Below are positions 37,095 through 47,585 of a DNA stretch of 64,000 nucleotides, piece by piece. Positions within the stretch are counted from its first letter, which is position 1. Each line of letters begins with the position of its first letter. The stretch comes from Bacillus sp. B15-48. GTDB lineage: Bacteria > Bacillota > Bacilli > Bacillales > Cytobacillaceae. Both the position numbers and the translations under genes were made by a program. The notes beneath the pieces are model-generated. The model made no database searches and was not told the origin of the DNA. It saw nothing but the letters and a program-made list of their open reading frames with translations. Where the stretch lies: positions 186,001 to 250,000 of the forward strand of contig NZ_WOFU01000001.1 of NCBI RefSeq assembly GCF_016879755.1, read 5' to 3'.

Positions 37095-38420
37095 TTATAA
37101 TTTCACATATTTTTCTGGTTTTGGATAGTTTTTTAGTGCATTCCTTGTATCAAAAACCACATTACCTTTCTGACTAATTAGGTCATAATCAAAGGCTGAA
37201 TGATCTGTAGTAATCATAATTAGGTCTGCATTCTCTAAAACCTGTTGCGTCAAGGTTACCGGCTCGATAACCGTGTTACAGGAACGGAAAGAGGTAACAT
37301 GGGGATCACAGATAATTAACTCAGCGCCCTCATTTGTTAACATTTCAACAATCTTAAGTACTGGGGATTCACGGACATCATCAATATCCTTTTTATAGGC
37401 AACACCGAGAATCGCAATTTTAGACCCTCTCAACGCCTTCCCTTCCCCATTTAAAATATACATAGCTTTATTTACAACAAATTCTGGCATTCCATTGTTA
37501 ATTTCTCCAGCAAGTTCAATTAACCGTGTATGATAATTATACTCACGAGCTTTCCATGTTAAATAGAATGGATCAATCGGAATACAGTGCCCTCCGAGCC
37601 CAGGACCCGGGTAAAACGGCATGAATCCATACGGTTTAGTTGCCGCAGCATCAATCACTTCCCATACATCTATCCCCATCTTATTACAAAGGATAGCCAT
37701 TTCATTGGCAAGTGCAATGTTAATATGCCTAAAGGTATTTTCAAGTATTTTCTCCATTTCCGCTACTGCAGGGCTAGAAACTTGATGGACGTCTCCTTCA
37801 AGGACTCCACTATATAACTCGGAGGCAATCGCTGTACACGCTTGGGTGATTCCACCTACGACTTTTGGAGTGTTTTTTGTATTATAAAACTTATTGCCAG
37901 GATCCACCCGTTCAGGTGAATAAGCTAGAAAAAAGTCCTCTCCACATTTTAAACCACGGCTTTCGAGAATTGGTTTTAAGACTTCTTCGGTCGTCCCAGG
38001 ATAGGTTGTACTTTCTAATACAATCAACATCCCCTTATCCATATATTGAGCTATCTGTTTTCCTGAACTTTCCACATAGGATGTATCAGGTTGCTGATAA
38101 GTATCTAAGGGGGTTGGAACACAAATAGCAACTGCATCTACTTCTTCAATTTTAGAGTAGTCTGTAGTTGCAATAAGTTTCCCTTCTTGAACAATTGTTT
38201 TTAATTCTTCATCTACGACATCTCCAATATAATTAATTCCTTGGTTTACCATATCCGTCCTTGATTGCTGTACATCAAAACCAATTACTCGGTAACCTGC
38301 CTTAGCCTTTTCCACTGCTAAAGGTAAACCGACATAACCAAGCCCTACTACTCCTATAGTAGCCGTACGATTTGTAATTTTTTCAAGTAGTTTAGTGCCA
38401 TTAAGGTTTAGGTTGTTCAT
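37095..38420 (-). CDS. UDP-N-acetylglucosamine 6-dehydrogenase (WbpA type)
   Basis: A 441-residue UDP-sugar dehydrogenase. It has an N-terminal NAD site GVVGLGYVGLPLAV, the substrate region VLESTTYPGTTEE and FFLAYSPERVDPGN, and the catalytic cysteine in GLGGHCIPIDPFY. Predicted to oxidise UDP-GlcNAc to the uronic acid, the first step of the pathway encoded around it. The ATG at 38420 follows GAGGG by about eight bases; an in-frame ATG at 38438 overlaps the site. It is 21 bp after the oxidoreductase gene. Confidence 0.86.
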   Translation of the reverse strand: MNNLNLNGTKLLEKITNRTATIGVVGLGYVGLPLAVEKAKAGYRVIGFDVQQSRTDMVNQGINYIGDVVDEELKTIVQEGKLIATTDYSKIEEVDAVAICVPTPLDTYQQPDTSYVESSGKQIAQYMDKGMLIVLESTTYPGTTEEVLKPILESRGLKCGEDFFLAYSPERVDPGNKFYNTKNTPKVVGGITQACTAIASELYSGVLEGDVHQVSSPAVAEMEKILENTFRHINIALANEMAILCNKMGIDVWEVIDAAATKPYGFMPFYPGPGLGGHCIPIDPFYLTWKAREYNYHTRLIELAGEINNGMPEFVVNKAMYILNGEGKALRGSKIAILGVAYKKDIDDVRESPVLKIVEMLTNEGAELIICDPHVTSFRSCNTVIEPVTLTQQVLENADLIMITTDHSAFDYDLISQKGNVVFDTRNALKNYPKPEKYVKL

Positions 38421-38441
38421 ATAATTATCCCTCTTCATCCA

Positions 38442-39455
38442 TTAAAATTTAACAGGCTTATTCGTTTTTGCCGATTCATAAAAGGCTAGAACCAGCTCAA
38501 GCGCTTTTCTCCCGTCAAGTCCAGTTACAATCGGTTCACGATCTTCTGTTACAGCGCCCACCATATCCTCGATAATACATTGGTGACCTGGTTTACCAAT
38601 AGGATCTATTTTTACATTTTCAATAATGTCATCTGTTTCAGTCTCTGACATATTTTTTAAATTCCAATACTCAATAAGACTGGCTGTTTTACCGCCTATT
38701 TTTATGGAACCTGTCTCACCAAAGACACTAATTGTTTCTTCGAGGTTGGAAGGGTAAATAGTTGTAGCTGCTTCCACTACACCTAACGCTCCGTTTTTAA
38801 AACGAATTACACCAGTAGACACATCTTCTGACTCAATATTCCTTAATCTAGTTGCCTCCATACTATAAACCTCATCAATATCGCCCATTAACCATAAAAT
38901 TAAATCAAGGTTATGTATAGCTTGGTTCATTAACACGCCACCGTCGAACTCTTTCGTACCTCTCCAACCGGCCTGATTATAATATTGTTGGTTACGATTC
39001 CACCTTACAGTGGCATTGGCATGGCTAATTTTTCCTAACGCTTCGTTTTCCATTACTTCTTTTAGTTTGATCATTACTGGACGGAAACGATTTGGATGTA
39101 CAACAGATAATTTCACGTTATTATTTCGACACGCATCAATGATAGCATCTGTGTCTTCAAGCGTCATCGCAATCGGTTTTTCTACGACAATATGTTTCTT
39201 TGCTTCAGCCACTTTTACGGCAATAGAAGCGTGGAAACCACTTGGGGTACAGATGTTGACTACGTCAACATCACTATTGTTTAACAAGTCTTCTAACAGA
39301 ACATAACCTTTAATTCCATATAAACTAATAAACTCTTCCATTTTTGAAGGATCTGAATCACAAACCGCTATAAGGTTTGCTCCATCTGCCTTTTGAATAG
39401 CCTCAGCATGTTTTTTCGCAATATGACCACAACCTACAATCGCAAAATTTAGCAT
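38442..39455 (-). CDS. Gfo/Idh/MocA oxidoreductase (WbpB/WlbA-like)
   Basis: A 337-residue NAD-dependent sugar dehydrogenase. Rossmann motif GCGHIAKKHAEAI at the N-terminus, the family EKPIAM motif near 93, and NQAIHNLDLILWLMGD with the catalytic His. Predicted to oxidise C3 of UDP-GlcNAcA, giving the substrate of the aminotransferase. It is followed closely by the UDP-sugar dehydrogenase gene. Confidence 0.85.
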   Translation of the reverse strand: MLNFAIVGCGHIAKKHAEAIQKADGANLIAVCDSDPSKMEEFISLYGIKGYVLLEDLLNNSDVDVVNICTPSGFHASIAVKVAEAKKHIVVEKPIAMTLEDTDAIIDACRNNNVKLSVVHPNRFRPVMIKLKEVMENEALGKISHANATVRWNRNQQYYNQAGWRGTKEFDGGVLMNQAIHNLDLILWLMGDIDEVYSMEATRLRNIESEDVSTGVIRFKNGALGVVEAATTIYPSNLEETISVFGETGSIKIGGKTASLIEYWNLKNMSETETDDIIENVKIDPIGKPGHQCIIEDMVGAVTEDREPIVTGLDGRKALELVLAFYESAKTNKPVKF

Positions 39456-39526
39456 TGTAAACTCCTTCTTTTCATTAAGATTATTATAATTTAAAACACA
39501 TTTCCTAACTTATCATAAAATATCCT

Positions 39527-40864
39527 TTATTTTCTTTTCATTTTCTTAACAAAACTTTGCCTTTTTAACAGATTTGAAATAAGCTGGATATCCTCTTTTT
39601 TTATTACAAGAAAATGGGTAAAATACTCACCTGAAATCCAACTAAACACGAAGGCTTTAATGACGAAACTCAGGCTATAAGAGATTGAGGTGGCAATTGC
39701 TGCCCCTACAGCTTGGTATTTCGGTATTAAGAGAAGATTTAATCCAATACTTATTATGACATTAAAAATAGACACATATAAATTAATTTCAGGTTTTCCT
39801 CTTGCAGCAATATCATTAGATAGAATTTTTTCAACCGCCAAAAGTGTAATACCAGGTAGTAGTATCTTCAAGAGAAATGGTGTTTCTACATAATCATTCC
39901 CTAAAATTGGAGTAATAAAATCAATTATAAAAAAAACAATGACAGCAAACATGATCATAAAGATTAGTGTGATTCTACTGACAATAGAGGTGAGCTTATT
40001 TCTTTCTTCAGTCGTCCCCATTGAAGCGATTCTTGGCAGAAGGACAGAAGAAATTGATTGAGTGAAAACCGACAGCTTCTCTCCTAAATTTAATGCAGTA
40101 AAATATACCCCTACTGCAAAGGGGTTAACAAAAAAACCGAGAATATAAATATTAACACGATAATTTAAAAATGTGACAAGATTACTCAAGTATGATTTAA
40201 ACCCATAATTAAATGACTTCTTCAAATAAGTGACATTCAATCTAATTTTCCTAGTTGGGACCTTATACTTCCTGATAAATAAGAAAAGGATGAAGATTAA
40301 AGTTGCTAAATGCCCTAGTGTAAACGCCAATAACGCCCCATTAAGTTTAAATTCAAATAGCACTATTAAAATAACAACAAAGACAAGATTTGTGATTTGT
40401 GTAATCACTAATATGGTATTAAAAATTTTAAAGTCTTGGATGCCTTGGAAAATCGTTTGAAAATAACTGTTTAGCACCATAACTGGTACAACAAGTAATA
40501 TAGTGTATAAAATTTGATGGGGAACCCCTGGAAAAGCAATTTCCCCGAAAAGGTAGATAAATAAAGAACCTACCGCAATTCCAACAGTTCCCAGCAATAG
40601 TCCCACAATTAAGTTATTGACAAATGCCTGCTGTGGGCTAATTTCTTGCTTGCTAACATAATAAACAGTGGAGGTGTTCAATCCAAAATTAATAAACATG
40701 ACCAACAACGTGGGGAATGTAATGATCAATGCATATTGACCTTGCAGTTCTCCACCTAATACTCTTGCGATAATTACAATTAATAAAGTACCAATTACAA
40801 TGCTGGTTGCCTGTCTGAAAAGTGTTATAAAGCTGTCCTTTAAAAAACTATTTTTGCTTCCCAT
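39527..40864 (-). CDS. Wzx-type oligosaccharide flippase
   Basis: A 445-residue MATE/PST-superfamily membrane protein with about 12-14 hydrophobic segments, starting LKDSFITLFRQATSIVIG. It would flip the undecaprenyl-linked repeat unit to the outer face. It starts 3 bp after the preceding GT gene and belongs to the same operon as the polymerase and Wzz-like genes. Confidence 0.86.
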   Translation of the reverse strand: MGSKNSFLKDSFITLFRQATSIVIGTLLIVIIARVLGGELQGQYALIITFPTLLVMFINFGLNTSTVYYVSKQEISPQQAFVNNLIVGLLLGTVGIAVGSLFIYLFGEIAFPGVPHQILYTILLVVPVMVLNSYFQTIFQGIQDFKIFNTILVITQITNLVFVVILIVLFEFKLNGALLAFTLGHLATLIFILFLFIRKYKVPTRKIRLNVTYLKKSFNYGFKSYLSNLVTFLNYRVNIYILGFFVNPFAVGVYFTALNLGEKLSVFTQSISSVLLPRIASMGTTEERNKLTSIVSRITLIFMIMFAVIVFFIIDFITPILGNDYVETPFLLKILLPGITLLAVEKILSNDIAARGKPEINLYVSIFNVIISIGLNLLLIPKYQAVGAAIATSISYSLSFVIKAFVFSWISGEYFTHFLVIKKEDIQLISNLLKRQSFVKKMKRK

Positions 40865-40867
40865 ATC

Positions 40868-42103
40868 TTAACTACTAATTTCCCTAACAAATTTAGAATA
40901 ATTTTTTTCAGCATTATACAACGTATCCCAAGTCTGAAAAGCTGATTCTCTCATCTTGGCCTTTTCTTCCAAAGAACTCGTTCCTACTTTATCTAAGATA
41001 GATGCAAGCTCTAGAGAAGTTATATCTTCAGGAACAAGCACACCGTTCTGGCTATTAACCAACTCTGATGTTCCACCAACATCTGTTGCAATTGCTGGGA
41101 TACAACAACTAAAAGCCTCCATAATTGATACCGGAATACCTTCACTAGCGCTTACATTTATAAAATAATCCACTGGATTTTGCATATAATACTTCATCAC
41201 GTCCTCATTCTTCAAACTGCCAGTAAAATGTACTGTAACATTTCCCGGCAGTTTTTGAACAAGCTTTTCGATATTTTCGCGTTCCGGGCCATCTCCTATA
41301 TGTGTCCAATGGAGATTAGTCTTACTATGTTGGAGTGCCTCAACCAATAAACTCAACCTCTTTATAGGTACCATGTAAGAGCAACTTACTAACCTTGTGA
41401 TACCGTCAGTTGATGCTTCTGTTGATTTTGCTGGTTTTAAAGTTCCTAGTCGAGATACAGTCAACTTATCCTTAGTTTCTGGGAATTCATTTACTAAATA
41501 ATCCTTTCCATACGTAGAAACCAGAAATATCTCATCTAGAACCGTTAGCATTCTACGCTTTACTGGGAGATAAGGTGGATCATGTCTCTCGTCGTAAATA
41601 TCTCCACCATGTCCCCGTGAATAAACCTTTAGGTTAGGATACCTCTCCTTCAAAAAACTAATACCTGGAGCTAATGATAACCAATAAGAATACGCAACAA
41701 ACTCTTTGCTGTTTCGTTCGCTTATAATATTTTTTTCTATGTAATCCCTAATAATGAGCGCATTTGTAATCCAACTAAGTAGCTTTCCGACACCTTTTAA
41801 CCCGTAATTCCTAGCAGTTGGTAATTCATCAAAAAACCAAGACCTTCCTTGAGTCTCGTTTAAAGATAATATTTTCTTCATAACCCCAGTTTTCTTTGTC
41901 GGTTCAAACGGAAGATGAACTTCCACATTATCGGGAAGCTGTCTTTTTTTTGAATAATCATTTACATTTACTGGAATGATATAAACCTTATTAAACGTTT
42001 CACATAGCTGTTTAAGTTCCAATGTTAGAAATTCTTCTCCCGGATAAAAAGGGTATCGATTTGTTAATAAAATTAATTCCCTCTCACATTTCAAAATCAT
42101 CAA
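40868..42103 (-). CDS. GT4-family glycosyltransferase
   Basis: A 411-residue GT-B enzyme. The N-terminal half is LTNRYPFYPGEEFLTLEL; the middle has YSRGHGGDIYDER; the GT4 half has HIGDGPERENIEKLV and SEGIPVSIMEAFSCCIPAIATDVGG. Probably extends the repeat unit. No clear ribosome site lies before the ATG at 42103, so the start could shift by a few codons. Confidence 0.85.
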   Translation of the reverse strand: MMILKCERELILLTNRYPFYPGEEFLTLELKQLCETFNKVYIIPVNVNDYSKKRQLPDNVEVHLPFEPTKKTGVMKKILSLNETQGRSWFFDELPTARNYGLKGVGKLLSWITNALIIRDYIEKNIISERNSKEFVAYSYWLSLAPGISFLKERYPNLKVYSRGHGGDIYDERHDPPYLPVKRRMLTVLDEIFLVSTYGKDYLVNEFPETKDKLTVSRLGTLKPAKSTEASTDGITRLVSCSYMVPIKRLSLLVEALQHSKTNLHWTHIGDGPERENIEKLVQKLPGNVTVHFTGSLKNEDVMKYYMQNPVDYFINVSASEGIPVSIMEAFSCCIPAIATDVGGTSELVNSQNGVLVPEDITSLELASILDKVGTSSLEEKAKMRESAFQTWDTLYNAEKNYSKFVREISS

Positions 42104-42123
42104 CTCAAATCAATCATTATTTG

Positions 42124-42160
42124 AAAATCCGCATGTGGGGACGAGTCACAAACGGATTTT
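42124..42160 (-). terminator. Weak hairpin between tagO and the GT operon
   Basis: AAAATCCG (42124-42131) and CGGATTTT (42153-42160) with a long 21-base loop. On the minus strand it follows the tagO stop and precedes the GT gene start. It may be a partial terminator or an attenuator. Confidence 0.4.
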
Positions 42161-42169
42161 ATTTTTGTA

Positions 42170-43237
42170 TTACTGTTTTCCCGTCACTTTCCTGAACATC
42201 CTGAACATTTTTAAGAAAGGCTTGTGATGATCATTCACTAACCCTATAAATTCTGCAATTATCTGAAAGAATATTAATACTCCCACAATGATTAGTAACG
42301 ATCCCCATAAGGTTGTTGAATCAAATAGTACAGCACAAACACTGAATAAAATCCCTAACGCATAAATAACTAACACTGTATTCCGATGGGACAAGCCTAG
42401 TGCTAGCATCCTGTGATGTAGATGCGATTTATCAGGTGAGGTAATCGGCCGCTTATTAATAATCCTTCTAATTATGGCATATGATGTATCGAAAATTGGA
42501 ACTCCTAATATTAGGATTGGGACCACAAAGCTAAATAATGTTACACTTTTATACAGTCCCAGTAATGAAAGAATAGCAATTGAATACCCCAAGAACAGAG
42601 CCCCAGTGTCTCCCATAAATATTTTTGCTGGATAGAAATTATAAAATAAAAACCCAAGGATACTTGCCAATAAAATCACCGCTAAAGGCAGTATTAAAAC
42701 CTTTCCTGCAGCGAAGGCCATAAAAGCAATAGTAGCAATCCCGATAGCGGAAATACCTGCAGCTAAACCATCTAACCCATCAATTAAGTTAATTGCATTG
42801 GTTATACCAACAATCCATAAAATTGTTACCGGGATAGCCCATATACCCAAATCAAACTTTCCAATGAAAGGTATACTTATAAACCCGATAGTTAAACCGG
42901 TACTCACTACTACGCCTGCAGCAGCAAGTTGTCCTAAAAGCTTTACTTTTGCTGAAAGTTCATATAAATCATCGAGAACACCTACGATGATAATAATTAA
43001 TGCACCAATAGTAATTCCCGTTATCCTTTCATTGTGAAGCCCCGAGGCAAAATAACCTGCAACAACTCCTGCAAAGATAGCTAATCCTCCAAGTCGCGGC
43101 ATCACTTTCTCATGCACTTTTCGTTGGTTAGGTTTATCTGTAGCGTTTACCTTATAAGCAAGTTTTATAACGAGTGGCGTACAAACTAAAACTGTAACAA
43201 AAGAAACAATAAAGGCTATAACCAATTGTATACTCAT
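42170..43237 (-). CDS. tagO: TagO, undecaprenyl-phosphate GlcNAc-1-phosphate transferase
   Basis: A 355-residue polytopic enzyme of the MraY/WecA family that starts wall teichoic acid and related polymers by making GlcNAc-PP-undecaprenol. About 10-11 TM segments. The conserved NQRKVHEKVMPRLGG loop, VGVLDDLYELSAKVKL (catalytic Asp pair), INLIDGLDGLAAG, and the late HLHHRMLALGLSHR loop are all present. AAGGGG precedes the ATG. It lies at the head of the leftward glycopolymer genes and is the likely initiation enzyme. Confidence 0.93.
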   Translation of the reverse strand: MSIQLVIAFIVSFVTVLVCTPLVIKLAYKVNATDKPNQRKVHEKVMPRLGGLAIFAGVVAGYFASGLHNERITGITIGALIIIIVGVLDDLYELSAKVKLLGQLAAAGVVVSTGLTIGFISIPFIGKFDLGIWAIPVTILWIVGITNAINLIDGLDGLAAGISAIGIATIAFMAFAAGKVLILPLAVILLASILGFLFYNFYPAKIFMGDTGALFLGYSIAILSLLGLYKSVTLFSFVVPILILGVPIFDTSYAIIRRIINKRPITSPDKSHLHHRMLALGLSHRNTVLVIYALGILFSVCAVLFDSTTLWGSLLIIVGVLIFFQIIAEFIGLVNDHHKPFLKMFRMFRKVTGKQ

Positions 43238-43491
43238 GTAAATTAATCCCCTTTTAAATATAAAAGTAAATCAGCCCTTACTAAGTCTATCATAAGCAAT
43301 GAAAAAATTAATTAAAATTATTTTTTCACTTTTGTTCAATTATTTTTCTATGTCCATTTTTTGTTCTAATGGATAGAATAAAAGTACTAAAAAAATAATT
43401 TCCACTTATATTCTTCATCTAAAAAGTCAGTATGTCAATTAAATTTATTCTTAACTTAAAGCTTTTAATAAATTTATCCAAATTCAGGGAA

Positions 43492-43519
43492 AATCCCTAC
43501 TGAAACACCAATAGGGATT
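43492..43519 (-). terminator. Terminator after the CWB2 amidase gene
   Basis: AATCCCTA (43492-43499) and TAGGGATT (43512-43519); TTTTCCC follows on the minus strand. Confidence 0.6.
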
Positions 43520-43522
43520 AGG

Positions 43523-45022
43523 TTAAAATTTATTAAAATAGTTGGTAATACCTTTAAAAATTGCATCGGCTGCTTTTTGCCTAAAAGCTGGTTCACTTAA
43601 CAATTTCGCGTCATTAGGATTAGATATAAATGCCACTTCGACTAAAACACTTGGTATTTTTGTATCTCTAATTACCTTAAATCCGCCACTCTTTACACCA
43701 CGATTATAAGTTCCTAATGCTGCAACTAACTCCTTTTGAATTTCCTCTGCAAGAAGCTTACTTTCGGTTGAGGAATTAGTTGAATTCCAGTATGTTTCTG
43801 TACCGTGTGCGGATGGCGAAGTAAAAGCATTCACATGGATACTAACAAACACATTTGCCCCAGACTCATTAGCCATCTTTATACGATCATCTAGACTAGG
43901 GTATGTGTCACCTGTTCGTGTCATGAGGACCCTATAATTTGAGTTTTCTAGTCGCAATGCTAATCTCTTTGAAATATCAAGAACTAACTCTTTTTCAATT
44001 AACCCATGACCACTTGCTCCTGGATCACTCCCTCCATGCCCCGGGTCAATCATGATGACTATACCATCAGCAAGTACTTTTAACTGATTGGCGATGTTAT
44101 TTGAGACTGAGCCCATACCTCCTAATATCGTAATCCCTTTATACCCATTATTCAGTATTGCATTTTTTGTACCATTTGGAATAGAAGATGAGGATGTAAG
44201 CAGAATCGGCTGATTTTTCTTCGCAGCCAAAACAGAACCCGTTAATGCATCTGCAAATGTCATCCCAGTAGCTACAAAAGCTTCAGATTGAGTGCTGAAA
44301 AATTGATTAGCAATATTTGATGCGACTTCAAAGCGATCTAGACCGCCTATTCTATAAGGTTTAGGGACACTATTGAAGACATTTCTAGAAACACTGCCCT
44401 CTCCCCCTACAATAATGGTTTGGCTTACATTCCAACCTTGAATCAAAGATTTCGTCGATTGAGGAATTGTATTCGTATTTGTAAGGAGGATAGGAAACCC
44501 ATTTCTTGCTGCATAAGGAGCGATAGCGAGTGCATCTGGAAAATTAAGTCCATATGTGAGTATGACTTTACTGCTTCTTCCCATTTTCGTTGCGATATTG
44601 TTAGCCACTTCAAACCGGTCTTTCCCTGAAATTCTCTCAACAGAAGAAATACCCATATCTTTTAATTGTTTTTCAACTTTTTCTGAAACACTTCCATTAC
44701 CACCAACAATAATAACTGATTTAGCTTTTAATCTAGCAATCTCATTTTTCGTTGCAGCAGATAAATCGTTTGGCAATGTTAATAAAATCGGGGCATTATG
44801 TTTATAAGCTAACGGAGCAGCAGCCAAAGCATCTGCATAAGCTAAATAATTAGCAATTACTACCGTATCAGCAGAAGACCAGCCGCTTTTAGCAACATTG
44901 ACTGCAACATCAAAGCGGTCTTTTCCAGCAAGTCTAGATGTGTACCCATCTGCAGATGATTGATTAGCACCTGTAAAAAACAAGATTAGTACTATCATCA
45001 GAGCAACGGAATATTTCCTCAT
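43523..45022 (-). CDS. CWB2-anchored N-acetylmuramoyl-L-alanine amidase (LytC-like)
   Basis: A 499-residue exported autolysin. Signal peptide (1-24, ending NQSSADG), three CWB2 wall-binding repeats (about 28-120, 121-212, 213-312), each with a GKDRFEVA or GLDRFEVA start and an ILLT motif, then an Amidase_3 domain (about 320-497). Zinc ligands and the catalytic Glu are visible: MIDPGHGGSDPGASG, the Glu in IEKELVLDIS, VFVSIHVNAF, and VLVEVAFISN. It cuts between MurNAc and L-Ala. The order resembles B. subtilis LytC. It is followed by its own terminator. Confidence 0.92.
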   Translation of the reverse strand: MRKYSVALMIVLILFFTGANQSSADGYTSRLAGKDRFDVAVNVAKSGWSSADTVVIANYLAYADALAAAPLAYKHNAPILLTLPNDLSAATKNEIARLKAKSVIIVGGNGSVSEKVEKQLKDMGISSVERISGKDRFEVANNIATKMGRSSKVILTYGLNFPDALAIAPYAARNGFPILLTNTNTIPQSTKSLIQGWNVSQTIIVGGEGSVSRNVFNSVPKPYRIGGLDRFEVASNIANQFFSTQSEAFVATGMTFADALTGSVLAAKKNQPILLTSSSSIPNGTKNAILNNGYKGITILGGMGSVSNNIANQLKVLADGIVIMIDPGHGGSDPGASGHGLIEKELVLDISKRLALRLENSNYRVLMTRTGDTYPSLDDRIKMANESGANVFVSIHVNAFTSPSAHGTETYWNSTNSSTESKLLAEEIQKELVAALGTYNRGVKSGGFKVIRDTKIPSVLVEVAFISNPNDAKLLSEPAFRQKAADAIFKGITNYFNKF

Positions 45023-45204
45023 TCATTCTCCTCCTAGATGTTAGAATTCTCTTTCCCATTCTATCTAAATTAATAGAGGAATTCTACAAAAATACCAAAA
45101 AACAGCTAAATATCGACAAAAACCTATTTAAGTGTATTATTCTTCGGTTTCAAAGCTGATAATGAATGTTTCTTCTATTCCACTTTAAGAAAATTCATAA
45201 TAAA

Positions 45205-45228
45205 AGACTGCTAAAAATTTAGCAGTCT
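45205..45228 (-). terminator. Terminator after the CWB2-SpoIID gene
   Basis: AGACTGCTAAA (45205-45215) and TTTAGCAGTCT (45218-45228), perfect arms, with TTTTATT on the minus strand. Confidence 0.8.
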
Positions 45229-45238
45229 CTACATTTAA

Positions 45239-47419
45239 CTATTTCCCAACGGTTGTACCTGGATAATAATGGGATAAAATCTCTTTATAACTGAATCCCC
45301 CATTAGCCATTCTATTCGCTCCGGTTTGACTCATACCAACACCATGACCAAAGCCGCGCCCTCGAATCGTTAAGACATCTGTAGTGGAATCATATATAGT
45401 CAGGTCTAACAGAGTGCTCCTAAAGTTACTTGCACCAAAGATAGATCGGAACTCTTTAACGCTCAAGGTACGTTTTATATTAATTCTCTCGATATCTTTA
45501 TTGCTATCAAAACGGTATTCATTCGTTGCTGGATTTCGGACAAAAATGTCAACATCAATTGTAGCATTGATACTTCTTTGTCCTGTTGTTCGTTCATGAG
45601 CAATAATAAAATCATTTATTGAAACTATCTTAATATCCATATTTTCATAGCCATTTTTTGTTAAATAATTTTTCAAGCTATTTGTAACAGATACATCAGC
45701 TTCTCTCACGGTCCCCCACCAATGACCAGGGTTCTGCAAGTTCAAACCAGTTGTGTCTATTTGCGTTTTCTTCATTTCTATTTTCCACAGATTCTTCGGG
45801 TCCCACCGATCTTCCTTAGCATTTAAATAAGCAACCTGTGATGTTCCCCATTCATTCGCATTGGATTCAATATATCCACCATTACTGGAAGAGTATACCG
45901 CGTTTCTACCGATTACCCTACCATCAAACCTTAATACTTGACCAGCTGTTTCTGCAACCGCACGGTTGGTCCTTTGTTCCCATTGATCAGTTCCCCAACT
46001 ATATCCACCATAAACTTGATATGCTTGGGTATCGGCTACTGTTTTTCCGATATCATTGATTGAATAAGTTCTTGCTGCAACTGCTTGAGCCTTTAAGGCC
46101 TCTAACCCCCAGCTAGCAGGCATTTCCCTTGGTACAACACCTTTTAAATAATCTTCAAAAGGGATATTACGATTGATTGGACGTACATTTCCATTTTCAA
46201 TCGTGAATTCCATGTTTCCAAGGTAAGACCTATTGTTAACCTTTATTTGATGTTGACTACTATATTGTTCAGGAACTAACGTAAATGCTTGTGTTCCAAA
46301 ATCTTTGATTCTACTATTTCCATTATATAATCTTAATCTACCATTCTCGTTTTTCACGGTATAGGTAGTTTTTTCTGCAAGTCTAACCTCATTTGGCAAG
46401 CTAGCTACTAGAGCTTCACTAACCGAACCTGTTCCACCTAAAATAGTAAAACTAGTAATCCCCTTATCATTGATTACCTTTGTTACAGGTACCGAAAGTT
46501 GTTCTGGTCTTGTTAATAACATCGGTGCATTTTGTTTTGCAGCTAAAACAGAACCTGTTAAGGCATCGGCAAATGTTAACCCTGTTGAGATAAATGCTGT
46601 TTCAGCTGGTAAGTTTAACTCCCTAATAATGTTTGCTGAAACTTCAAAACGATCAGCTCCACCAATACGAGTGACACCGTTAAGTTGAGAAGCAATTCCA
46701 TCAGAGACACTACCAGTACCACCAATAATTAATGAACTGGTTTTCCCGTTTAACGCTTGTTTAGTAGATTCAGGTAACATATCTTTTGTTGTTAATAAAA
46801 TGGGGATTCCATTCCTCGCAGCATAAGGTGCGATTGATAGAGCATCAGCAAACACCATTCCATTTGTAACAACCGCTTGACCGTTATTTGGAATTTGAGC
46901 GGCGATGTTTTTCGCCACCTCAAAACGGTCGCTACCGCCAATTCTATTGACATTTGATGTTATTTGTTTTAATTGATTGGCAACATTCGATGATACACTG
47001 CCCTCTCCACCAATAATATAAATGTTCTTAGGAGATAATTGTTTAATTTTATTTGCTGTATCTGTTGTTAATGATGCAGGTTGCGTTAATAAAATTGGAG
47101 CATCTATATAATAAGCAAATGGTGCAGCAGCTAAAGCATCTGCAAAAGCTGTATAATTAACTATTACGACGGATTCTGCCTTATTCCAACCACTTGAGGC
47201 TATATTATTTGCAACCTGGAAACGATCTTTTCCAGCCATTCTAATATTCCCATTTGCAAGTTTATACTTCCCAATCGTTTCTACATTAAGAGAATTCGTA
47301 TTACCAATATAATTACTTAACCTAACCGAAATGGTTTCAGCTTGGGCAAATGAATTAAAAGGGAATAATAAGAAACAAATCGCTAAAATTAGAATGAAGG
47401 AAAATTTTCTTTTTTTCAA
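45239..47419 (-). CDS. CWB2-anchored SpoIID/LytB-domain protein
   Basis: A 726-residue exported protein. Signal peptide ends near SFAQA; three CWB2 repeats follow (about 58-335: GKDRFQVA, GSDRFEVA, GADRFEVS). A SpoIID/LytB region starts at about 425 (GVVPREMPASWGLEALKAQ, then AARTYS) and closes with GRGFGHGVGMSQTGANRMA near 695. SpoIID is a lytic transglycosylase and LytB enhances the LytC amidase in B. subtilis; the CWB2-SpoIID layout here is that of LytB. The TTG at 47419 follows GGGAGGT; an in-frame upstream TTG overlaps that site. It neighbours the LytC-like gene, so the two may act together. Confidence 0.88.
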   Translation of the reverse strand: MKKRKFSFILILAICFLLFPFNSFAQAETISVRLSNYIGNTNSLNVETIGKYKLANGNIRMAGKDRFQVANNIASSGWNKAESVVIVNYTAFADALAAAPFAYYIDAPILLTQPASLTTDTANKIKQLSPKNIYIIGGEGSVSSNVANQLKQITSNVNRIGGSDRFEVAKNIAAQIPNNGQAVVTNGMVFADALSIAPYAARNGIPILLTTKDMLPESTKQALNGKTSSLIIGGTGSVSDGIASQLNGVTRIGGADRFEVSANIIRELNLPAETAFISTGLTFADALTGSVLAAKQNAPMLLTRPEQLSVPVTKVINDKGITSFTILGGTGSVSEALVASLPNEVRLAEKTTYTVKNENGRLRLYNGNSRIKDFGTQAFTLVPEQYSSQHQIKVNNRSYLGNMEFTIENGNVRPINRNIPFEDYLKGVVPREMPASWGLEALKAQAVAARTYSINDIGKTVADTQAYQVYGGYSWGTDQWEQRTNRAVAETAGQVLRFDGRVIGRNAVYSSSNGGYIESNANEWGTSQVAYLNAKEDRWDPKNLWKIEMKKTQIDTTGLNLQNPGHWWGTVREADVSVTNSLKNYLTKNGYENMDIKIVSINDFIIAHERTTGQRSINATIDVDIFVRNPATNEYRFDSNKDIERINIKRTLSVKEFRSIFGASNFRSTLLDLTIYDSTTDVLTIRGRGFGHGVGMSQTGANRMANGGFSYKEILSHYYPGTTVGK

Positions 47420-47585
47420 TTTTTTACCTCCCAATTTCAAAAAGACAATATATTACAAGATGCCTTCTTGTTTTACATGTTCATTCATCACATCTACCAA
47501 TCTAACAAAAATAGCACCACGAGTAAATGGGAAAACGAGATATTTCCCACTAAAATATCCCATTCCCCATTCAAATTAATTATTT

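Noticed and set aside
35958-38420. Reading the epimerase and dehydrogenase as a simple MnaA/WecC route to UDP-ManNAcA
   Set aside because: Possible, but it leaves the oxidoreductase, aminotransferase and acetyltransferase unexplained; the WbpA-B-E-D-I route uses all five.
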